A stretch of DNA of 64,000 nucleotides, taken from the NCBI GenBank assembly GCA_018287875.1, contig JAGVVL010000015.1, positions 1,054,001-1,118,000 of the forward strand. The letters run 5' to 3'. A model generated the notes under the pieces. It was given only the letters and a program-made list of their open reading frames with translations, made no database searches and was not told the origin of the DNA. Within the stretch, counting starts at the first letter, position 1. Every line of letters begins with the position of its first letter. The translations under genes and the position numbers were made by a program. Positions 56,929-64,000 of this stretch are shown here, one piece after another. The stretch is from Nigrospora sphaerica (Eukaryota > Ascomycota > Sordariomycetes > Amphisphaeriales > Apiosporaceae).

Positions 56929-57560
56929 TTAGTTAGGGACAGGATTCAAATACTGAGCAGGAACCAGCGCGTAATATACATTTCGGCATTGCAACGAAGA
57001 CTTGTCGCAACGTCCCACTAGGTTGAGAGGGTCGTCACACTGGTCCAGCGCTCGACAGTTATGTCGACGTTATGCTTACCCGCTTATACGGTTGCAGTAT
57101 CACAGAAGAGACCGCAGTAAAGACACTATATGGCCATTCATTTGAAAGAAGCAGTGCAGCCCCTAAAAACGGCTGAGTGGCTAAGTACTGTCTACTCCAC
57201 TTAGCACTCTTATAGAGCTTGGGAGCAGCAAGAAGTAAGATGGAGACGACGGGACAAAACATGGGCGTACACAGCCTTTCATGGGCTCGGTGGGCAAGCG
57301 CACAAGGCCAGATGCCATAGACTGAGCAGCCACGGAAGCTGAGATGAGGCCAGACCGGGGGTATATAAGAAGGCCGTGAGATACGTTCAACCCACTGATT
57401 TCTGGTGGAAACACGCATCTGAAGCGAGTATCTGTATTTGCTGCTTCGGCTACTACTTTTGCGGCTGCTGGCTCATCTCAGCACCGCGTGATATTTGCTG
57501 ACGAAGTTGTCAAAACCATATTCATATTTATGTGTAAAGTGAATTATTTCAATGAAAACA
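56929..57560. other. Intergenic upstream of tRNA-Gly
   Basis: 3' flank of the NmrA-like gene and 5' flank of the tRNA gene. A TATATAAG word at 57362-57369 lies about 195 bp upstream of the tRNA. No protein gene supported. Confidence 0.5.
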
Positions 57561-57642
57561 GCACCGCTAGTGTAACGGTTATCATCTACGGTTCCCATCA
57601 ATGAACGACTGTAGGATCCGGGTTCGACTCCCGGGCGGTGCA
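57561..57642 (+). tRNA. tRNA-Gly (anticodon CCC) with 10-nt intron
   Basis: Acceptor stem GCACCGC (57561-57567) pairs with GCGGTGC (57635-57641); discriminator A at 57642. D-arm GTGTAACGGTTATCAT; T-arm CCGGG-TTCGACT-CCCGG (57618-57634) with B box GGTTCGACTCC. Anticodon stem TACGG (57587-57591) pairs with CTGTA (57609-57613), including one G-T wobble. Loop TT-CCC-A then a 10-nt intron (57598-57607) in the canonical place after position 37, and A38. This reads GGG codons. The body closely resembles eukaryotic tRNA-Gly. An alternative register giving anticodon TCC leaves a pyrimidine at position 37 and weaker pairing. A T6 run follows. Confidence 0.85.
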
Positions 57643-58442
57643 TGTCTTTTTTGCGTTTTTGCCTCGTTTTCCTCATCTTTTTTCTCTTCTGTATCAGTGG
57701 GCGAGCTATCACTTTTCTTCTTAGCCACGATGCACACACAATCGCCGCGTTCGGTTGGAAACAATGTTCAATCTGTCCTCGTGATACAATGCCGAGAGTA
57801 AGCGTGGTTCGCGTGGTGCACGAGAGGGGAGGCGTGGAGCATAATGCACGGCGGAGAGCGGGGGGCTGGGCACTTGGATGAAGCTTCGGAGCGATTCCAC
57901 GCGGGAGCAGCTTCGTCTTCGGAGTTTCCCAGGTACAGACTTACAAGGGGGCTTTCCGTCAGACTGAGTGTGTATGGCCGAGTCTCGTGCAATGGCGAGC
58001 GATAGATACCGAACTGGCGGTGTCTAACGGGCCACATGGTCGACTACGCAATTGGTTACAAGTCCAAAATGGATTTCAGAAAGAAGTGAGTTGATTAATA
58101 TCGATCTCGGCCGCAATGATCTAAAATCCAAGGCACTCATTCCCGCGTCCGCTCAACCCGGATACTGACGTATTGTACGGCCGAAGTACGTGGACCGGGT
58201 GCGGTACTCGATTGCCTCCAAGATAAAAAGAAGAGAGCCCAGACCCCACCCAGTCGATACAGGGCTACCCCCCACTAGCAGCACCTGTAGTTAGTATTGA
58301 TCAATCCATGGAGGGGGCGGCGAACGCACGACGGAGCTGAAGGACTATCTCTATCTCTCTCTTCATATAGATCCTACCCATAGCCCGAAAACGGCCCTTC
58401 AACACCGACACCCCGCTCCTCAACCCCGCCCCGACCGTCAGC
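57643..58442. other. Intergenic tRNA to GET4
   Basis: T-rich beyond the tRNA terminator, then promoter/leader of GET4. Several short frames overlap the tRNA and are not credible. Nothing else seen. Confidence 0.5.
57647..57652 (+). terminator. RNA polymerase III terminator
   Basis: T6 run five bases after the tRNA discriminator, with a further T5 at 57656-57660. Confidence 0.75.
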
Positions 58443-59515
58443 ATGGCCGCCAAAGGCGACAAGATCGAGAAGATCATCACGCGGCTGCAGGCGCGCATCG
58501 GCGAAGGCCAGTATTACGAAGCGCAGCAGCAGACGCGGGTTGTGGCCGCTCGGTACACCAAGGCCGCCAACTGGACCGCCGCCATCGACATCCTCTACAA
58601 TGTGGCCCAGTCGCTACTGAAGGCCGGCCAGGGCGGCAGCGGCGGTGATCTCTGCGTGCTCCTCGTCGACACGTACAAGCAGGCCGAGCTCAAGCCCGAC
58701 TCGGCCAGCAAGGGCAAGCTTCTGACCTGCCTTCGCCTGTTCGACAGCGGGGAGCCCACGCGGAAGAAGTACATTGGCGAAATCATTACGTGAGTGTTTT
58801 TTGTCCACCCGAGGCCCATCGACGGACCGGCTGACCGTCCGCCCTCGACTCCAGCTGGTCTGCCAAGTTTGGCGAGTTCCCTGCCGGCGACCCGGAGCTG
58901 CACCACGTAGCTGGCTCTCTGTACGCCGAAGAGCACGAGACGAGCGAAGCCGAACGGCACCTGGTTCTTGGCACCAAAGACTCGGCCGAGACGCTGGCAC
59001 GCATGGAATACGAATGGTTTAAGGAAGATGATGCCCATACGGCCGCTCTCTATGCCAGTCGGGCTGTCCTACCCTACCTGCTGGTCGCCAACGTGCGCGC
59101 CGCCAACACGGCCTACCGGCTATTCACCAGCTCCCTCAGCCAGGACAAGGGCAGTGCGCTGGGCGTCCAGGATGTGAGCGGCAACACGGCCGACATCCGC
59201 ATCTTCCCCAGCCTTCCGCTCCTCAACTTCCTCGGCCTCCTTCTGCTCGCGGTACAACGCGGCAGTGCCGATCTTTACCGGCAGTTGACGGCCAAGTACG
59301 CGTCACACATTAACGAGGTTGACGTGTGGCACGAGCCCCTGGAGATGATCGCAGACATGTATTTTGGCATCACCAGGCCGCGACAGAGTAACCCCCTGAT
59401 GGACATGATGAGCGGGCTATTTGGAGGCGGCGGCGGCGGCGCCCCTGCCGCTGGCGCTCGGCGACCAGGCATCACGTCGCCTCCGCCGATGCCGGCGGCT
59501 GAAGGCTTGGACTAG
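58443..59515 (+). CDS. get4: Golgi-to-ER traffic protein 4 (GET4)
   Basis: Cytosolic alpha-helical-repeat adaptor that, with Get5 and Sgt2, hands tail-anchored proteins to Get3 for ER insertion. Two exons, 58443-58789 and 58855-59515 (65-nt intron, donor GTGAGT, acceptor CAG); 335 aa. Opens MAAKGDKIEKIITRLQARIG, then EGQYYEAQQQTRVVAARYTK and AIDILYNVAQSLLKAGQGGS, the typical Get4 first helices. Across the splice comes KKYIGEIITWSAKFGEFPAG, then HHVAGSLYAEEHETSEAERH and LPLLNFLGLLLLAVQRGSAD. Near the end: MADMYFGI-like block (DMYFGITRPRQSNPLMDMM) followed by a Gly/Ala/Pro-rich tail. Complete. The start is in CAGCATGGCC. Confidence 0.93.
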
Positions 59516-59538
59516 AGATGACCGTCCTCGCCCTGGGG

Positions 59539-59607
59539 TTACGCCATGCGCACGAGATAGACGATTATGCCCATTAAGACCCAGGCGTCCTTTGTCAGGT
59601 GCTTCAT
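59539..59607 (-). CDS. Mini-ORF overlapping the upstream stop (ATGA)
   Basis: 22-codon frame MKHLTKDAWVLMGIIVYLVR-MA. Its ATG (59605-59607) overlaps the TGA stop (59604-59606) of the gene at 59604-60187 in the form ATGA, one frame over. It encodes a single hydrophobic span. It may be chance, an alternative C-terminus reached by a different splice, or a reinitiated peptide. Weak support. Confidence 0.2.
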   Translation of the reverse strand: MKHLTKDAWVLMGIIVYLVRMA

Positions 59608-60187
59608 TGTCTTCGTATGCGTTCTTCGGGCCCGTACATCCAGTTGTCTTCGGACAAAGCGGCCACCTGCGCCTTCATGCTGGCCCGCAGGGCGTCCATG
59701 ACTTCTGTAGATACGGGTTCTGTCAGCCAGGCGTCGGGCAACGGCACTCATGTGCTTCTTCGTACCTTCGGGCTCCGCGGGCGAGCGGCTGTGGCTGATC
59801 TGGTGGTGCTTGACGACTTCGGCCAGCTTGTGTCGCTCCCCTGCCGCAGCGTCAGCGTCCTGTAGCCAGCCTGGGGAGACGTGCCGGGGCCGGCGTACGC
59901 TCGTTTTCCTGCACATCGTCCAGGGCGTCGTCCTCGGGTTCGTCCAGCGGCGGCGTCGGCGGGTCCCCGATCTCGAACTCGCCGTTCTGGTCGCGGACTA
60001 CGATATCCGACGAGTCGGACATGATTTCGGTATCCATACGCGATGTCTCGCTCGGGTTGGAGGAAGTGGGCGTAGGGCGACGGGTCAGCCTCGATTGGAA
60101 GAGGTTGCGCCGGATGCCGGAAGAGGCGGTGCCATTAGCCGGACGCGTTGCAGCGGTGCGAGCCAGTGGTGGTGGGTGATCGGCCAT
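59604..60187 (-). CDS. Small acidic hypothetical protein
   Basis: Three exons: 59899-60187, 59766-59840 and 59604-59704, introns 58 nt (donor GTACGC) and 61 nt (donor GTACGA, acceptor TACAG); 154 aa. I chose GTACGC at 59898 over a nearer GTCTCC because the latter leaves only a 40-nt intron. Start MADHPPPLARTAATRPANGT. The first 95 residues are disordered with Arg/Pro and acidic segments (DEPEDDALDDVQENE). The conserved-looking part is C-terminal: RHKLAEVVKHHQISHSRSPA, EVMDALRASMKAQVAALSED, NWMYGPEERIRRQ, probably helical. No signal peptide or membrane span. I do not recognize a named family. Convergent with GET4, only 88 bp between stop codons. Confidence 0.65.
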
Positions 60188-60742
60188 GGCGAGTGTCTGT
60201 ACGAAGTTACTTGTTTTTCTTAAAGCAGTAGCGGTTTGCTCGGCGCGTGCCTAACTCGTGAAACCACCCAGCAGAAAATAAGATTATGTACCTAATAAGA
60301 AATAACGCAAGGCGGCTGCAAGGGCGCCCGTCTCGCGAGTCCAGCCCTTGGTTATGGATGCTCACAAAGACCAGCGTTTATGCTCAACACCCTCGGGTTC
60401 CGTCGCGACTACGAATAACAGCACCGCGGCGTACGTGGGGTGAATCGGCCGCTAGGGAGCACCAAACAATCCACAAGGGTTCAAGTCTTTTGGGGGTGCG
60501 AGATCCTTGTCCGTCTGGGTCGGATGATCGGTCTGGTTGAATAAGAGGTAACTAGTTAGCAGCTTAGGAGCTGCGATCCACCACCAAAACTGCCAAACCT
60601 AAGGTCGACGGCAGCTTGTGCATTGAATCCTAACCCCCCAATGCGCGCCAGGCTCATGCACAATTGGGACACACGATAGAACGGACCACTGATTCGTGTT
60701 TACCTGTGCATCCATCGCCAGAAATCTACCTAAATTTTTGCA
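60188..60742. other. Divergent promoter region
   Basis: Between the hypothetical gene (-) and RAI1 (+). No coding support; A/T-richer near 60270-60300. Confidence 0.5.
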
Positions 60743-62508
60743 ATGCCTGAGTTGTTCAACATACAGCCCATCGCCCGCTTCACTGGCGATGCCCAGTCGG
60801 TCAAGCGCCCTAGGGTAAGAGAATCCATTCCTTCTGCCTCGTGTGGCGGCCGAACTCAAGCCCCTCCACCCGTGTCCGTACCCCCGACTTCCTACGCTAC
60901 AATGGAAGCTGCTGGTGCCGCACAGGCGGCTACTTTCAATATACTCCTAACTTTTCTCAACGGCATATATAGGAAATTGCTTGTTTCTCATACGACGACA
61001 AGCATGAGTTTCATCTGGATGACTCCAGCTTGAGATGGTACTACCCGTACCGCTTGCTGCCCGTGGATCTCTCCAAGGGTTTCGAGACCTTTGACAAGCA
61101 CGACGATGCCGGCGATGAGCATCTCGACAGTCTCCTGAAGACCATCGTCTCGCACGAGCAGGAGGAAGGCAAGAAAATCGACGCCCATCTCGTCACCTGG
61201 CGTGGCATGATGACCAAGGTTCCCACCCCCAACCGGGTGTCCTCGCCCGTTCTTCACTTGGCCGACTGACGCGGTACTAGATTATGTCTGCCCCTTTTGA
61301 TGACAGAGATGGGTACGTTTGGTCGAAGCAAGCCCCTATTGGCACTGCAGCAGCTGACACGGGCGTCTGCGAAGCTTCGAGATGAACGCGACTTTATACC
61401 AAGTGAGTTATGCCGAACCTCCTGCTTTGATTCAAGACTCACCGTGGAACCAGGACTGCATGTACGAAATTCCCTCGCTCTTCCGATACTGCATGTTAAA
61501 CAAGTCACTCTAACCTGCCTCCCTCCTCAGCTTCATCGAGGAGAACCACGCGTACAAGGTAGCTTCGCAACAACAACAGCGGCAGCAACAGCAGAGCAAC
61601 GGCAAACGCCGGGGAGCGCAGTTCTCCCCAGAAACCATGACGTACTGGGGTAAGGACAGGTGCACCCTGTCGCATCCGGCTTGAGACTGACGTTTTCCAG
61701 GCTACAAATTCGAAACGCTCAGCACGCTCCCTGCGCCGTGGGCAGAGATGAGCCGTGATGCCATCGAGAACCGGGAGAACGAGGTCGTGAGCAACAAGGC
61801 GCAGTACTGCTCGGTGGTCCGGACGGGCATTGGCAAGACCATCCTCTGCCTGGGGGGCGAGGTGGACGCAGGTACCATCCCCTTACCGTTGCCTATCTTT
61901 TCTTCCGCACCCGCACCTCCAGACGTGCTCCGGACGGGCTGACAATCTCCTCCAGTCTGGGACTCCAAGCCGAAGGAGAAGGGCCTGCCGATCAACTGGG
62001 TCGAGTTGAAGACGTCGGCCGAAATCCGCGGCCAGCGCGACATGGACAATTTCGAGCGCAAGCTGATGAAGTTCTGGATCCAGTCCTTCTTGCTCGGCGT
62101 GCCCAAGATCGTCGTCGGCTTCCGCGACCAGGGCGGCATCCTCCGCAAGTACGAGGAGATTGCCACCGAGGGCATTCCTGCCAAGGCCATCCAGCGCGGG
62201 GTCAAGTCGTGGAACGCCAACATGTGCATCAATTTTGCCAGCACCTTTTTGGACTGTAGGTCTTTTTCTCTTTGCCAGCCACTCTCCTGCGGGGCGATGG
62301 CTTGACAAACTGGCTCGTGACACTGATCCCTACGATAGGGCTGAAACGAGTGATCAACGACGACGGTGTGTGGCGCATTCGGCGAGAACCGAGGTCACCG
62401 CACATCGAGATCTTCCGGGTTGAGGAAGCAGGCCACGGCAAGATTCTGACGGACGAATTCATCAACTGGAGGATAAAGCTCAGTCTAACGAAGCCCCAAA
62501 GCACTTGA
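60743..62508 (+). CDS. rai1: RAI1/DXO decapping nuclease
   Basis: Removes incomplete or non-canonical 5' caps and supports the exonuclease Rat1 in nuclear RNA quality control. Nine exons: 60743-60814, 60973-61218, 61281-61312, 61375-61402, 61454-61461, 61531-61649, 61701-61871, 61956-62255 and 62339-62508; 381 aa. Key segments: YYPYRLLPVDLSKGFETFDK, GKKIDAHLVTWRGMMTK, FEMNATLYQ-DCI-FIEENHAYK, metal ligands in GGEVDAVWD (Glu222, Asp224) and ELKTS (Glu242, Lys244), RKLMKFWIQSFLLGVP, and WRIRR near the end. Odd: exon 5 is only 8 nt (GACTGCAT). It is needed to give the conserved IFIEENH, while retaining the preceding 51-nt intron would insert 17 residues without a stop. Intron 2 has an unusual donor (GTTCCC). 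A Gln-rich insert (QQQQRQQQQ) follows FIEENHAYKVAS. Confidence 0.9.
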
Positions 62509-62713
62509 CAAGAGGGGTGCACGCCATCTGTATTAAGTCTTGTCTTGAACCCATGTGTGCCGGTCTACCTGTACTTGTCCGACGCGCCAACTTCCAAATC
62601 TAATACCCAAACGCGATCGCGAATCCTGTTGATCTATTCCATGCTTTTGGCTTGTTCTGTCGCGTCGTCGTCAGTTGTACCCGTCTCCTCACACCCCCAA
62701 CAGCTTGATACGG

Positions 62714-64000
62714 TCAAACCAGAGGAACCGCCATCTTCCGACGGAGGGGATCGAATTCGGCTCCAGCATGATAGATTTTGCCGTCTCCCTTCTCGGCGGG
62801 CTTGATTGAATCATGGTCGACCTTGAAAGCCATGAAGTTCATGAACTCGGTAATCTTGGCAAGTTGCAAAGTCAGTCCACGTGGGTCACCACCAACAAGG
62901 ATCAGCAGAAAAGGGGTACGAACGGGACGACTGTGCCAGCGACCACCACCGACCTCGAACCAACCCAAGTGGCCGCCGAGCGAGGTGGTGCAGAGTACTG
63001 TGTAGGGGTTCTGCTTGATTTCGCCGTACGGCAGAGCCTCCTCGGCAGAGATCTGACGATGCCATGGTTAGTACAGGCGGCCGGGTGATCCGAGTGCGCA
63101 GAGTCACGAGGGCTTACGGGGTCATCGGTGGAGTTGATGGCGAGGTAAGGGATGCGAATGGCCAAGGCCGAATCGACAGAGGAGGCGTCCCGATAGTAGG
63201 CGCCTTCGGTAGGGTACCCCCAGGCTGCGCACTGTACCGCGCGGTCGAACTCATAGAGATGGGTGAGCTTTGTCAAAGCGTTCATGTCGAGATCAGTGAA
63301 TTTCTCGATCTCGGCTCGGTGCGTTTCGGCGAGCGTCTTCATCGCGGCTGCATTCGCCTATTAGTCTCATATCTGGCCACGTGGCAAGCAGGACCGTGAT
63401 GGACTTACTGCCCAGCACCCTCGAGTACAGATTATGGCCAACAAAGGTTCGCTGCAGCGCCTTGTTAGATAGCTCCAAGTTCCACGGGTTGGCACATGCC
63501 ACGGCAGCCTTGAGCTGGCACGCGGCACCTTCTTCACCCAGATACTGAAGGGACGTAAGCACGAAGTCACATAGAAAGATGCGAAGAGAAGGAGGGCCAT
63601 GCGTACGTTGGTAAGAATGCAAGCACCCAGTGAAAATCCGAGGCCGAACAGAGGGCGGTTGGGGAACGTATTCCGCAGCCACCTGACGGTCTGCCGCGTG
63701 TCCCACGTGGCCCGGGCGTTGTACAGGATACCGGTGGTGATCTTGCTCTTGGCGCATCCTCGCGAGTTAACGACGCAGGCCTCCCAGGCACCGCTATCCA
63801 GCAGAGCAGCGATTCCATGCCTCAGGTAAACCTCGTGCGAGCCGCCGGACAGACCGTGGAGGATGACCAGCATGGGCCGGGCGTCGTCGGATCCCAGCTT
63901 CGCGAGCTCGCCGGCGCTGTAGTACGTGGTCCGCGGGGGCAGTGAGGCATCCTCCTCGTCGGCCTTCTCCGGAGTGACAAAGTCCACGGTGTAGCTGCCC
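62714..64000 (-). CDS. Alpha/beta hydrolase, YheT/EHT1 family (5' end beyond window)
   Basis: Family of EHT1/EEB1-like proteins, medium-chain fatty acid ethyl ester synthases/esterases. Visible exons: 63607-64000, 63409-63544, 63118-63347, 62924-63052 and 62714-62854; the start lies past the right edge. Motifs: oxyanion region VILHGLSGGSHEVYLRHG, CVVNSRGCAKSKITTG, nucleophile elbow LFGLGFSLGACILTNYLGEE (Gly-Phe-Ser-Leu-Gly), acid region PYLAINSTDDP, and His in TTSLGGHLGWFEVG, giving a complete Ser-Asp-His set. The final intron (62855-62923, 69 nt, donor GTTCGT) is in frame and stop-free. I prefer splicing (HSRP to ITEFMNFMAF) because its branch CTGAC and position look right. Convergent with RAI1, 205 bp apart. 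Confidence 0.88.

Noticed and set aside
57601..57801. Short plus-strand frame starting within the tRNA gene
   Set aside because: Overlaps the 3' half of tRNA-Gly and its terminator; not a protein gene.
1..64000. Secondary-metabolite cluster, CRISPR array, prophage or bacterial-type defence system
   Set aside because: No PKS, NRPS, terpene cyclase, Cas, phage or restriction genes seen. Farnesyl diphosphate synthase, bZIP and NmrA-like genes are adjacent, but no cyclase, P450 or transporter accompanies them, so I do not call a cluster.

Overview
The window is 64 kb of nuclear DNA from a filamentous ascomycete, most likely a Sordariomycete. The evidence is GC-rich coding sequence, many short introns (48-140 nt, GTRNGT donors, CTRAC/CTGAC-like branch sites, YAG acceptors), genes on both strands without operons, and fungus-typical families (WSC-domain peroxidase, DUF3425 bZIP factor, NmrA-like protein, POM34, DNase1-like secreted protein). 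I did not identify the species. All gene models were built by hand from splice signals and reading-frame closure; every multi-exon model sums to a whole number of codons.

Left part (1-16 kb): the 5' part of a mitochondrial 3-hydroxyisobutyryl-CoA hydrolase (-), divergent from snRNP Sm D2 (+), which converges on dihydroxyacetone kinase (-). Then come a 327-aa orphan nuclear-type protein (-) inside two long empty stretches, an unassigned 348-aa charged protein (+), Elongator subunit ELP2 (+), and a small subunit of serine palmitoyltransferase (-).

Middle (16-40 kb): a secreted haem peroxidase with two WSC domains whose frame is broken by one TAG codon (+), a ULP2-type SUMO protease (+), a degenerate membrane acyl-CoA-synthetase-like protein (-), nucleoporin POM34 (+), signal-peptidase subunit SPC3 (+), replication helicase MCM5 (-, with MCB/SCB-like boxes upstream) divergent from the GARP tether VPS54 (+), and a small secreted DNase1-like protein (-).

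Right part (40-64 kb): a 5.4-kb gene-poor gap, a Thr/Pro-rich putative GPI cell-wall protein (+), APC/C subunit CDC23/APC8 (-), a decayed Tc1/mariner transposase tail with a 9-bp minisatellite, farnesyl diphosphate synthase (+), a bZIP-DUF3425 factor (-) divergent from an NmrA-like protein (+), an intron-containing tRNA-Gly(CCC), GET4 (+), a small unassigned protein with an ATGA-overlapped mini-ORF (-), the RAI1/DXO decapping nuclease with an 8-nt micro-exon (+), and a YheT/EHT1-type alpha/beta hydrolase running off the right edge (-).

Most genes are housekeeping functions (RNA processing, replication, cell cycle, secretory traffic, lipid synthesis) and do not form a cluster. I see no secondary-metabolite cluster, CRISPR array, prokaryotic defence system or intact mobile element. 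The most unusual items are the nonsense codon in the WSC peroxidase, the RAI1 micro-exon, the synthetase-like protein lacking its AMP-binding loop and C-terminal domain, and the divergent bZIP/NmrA pair.
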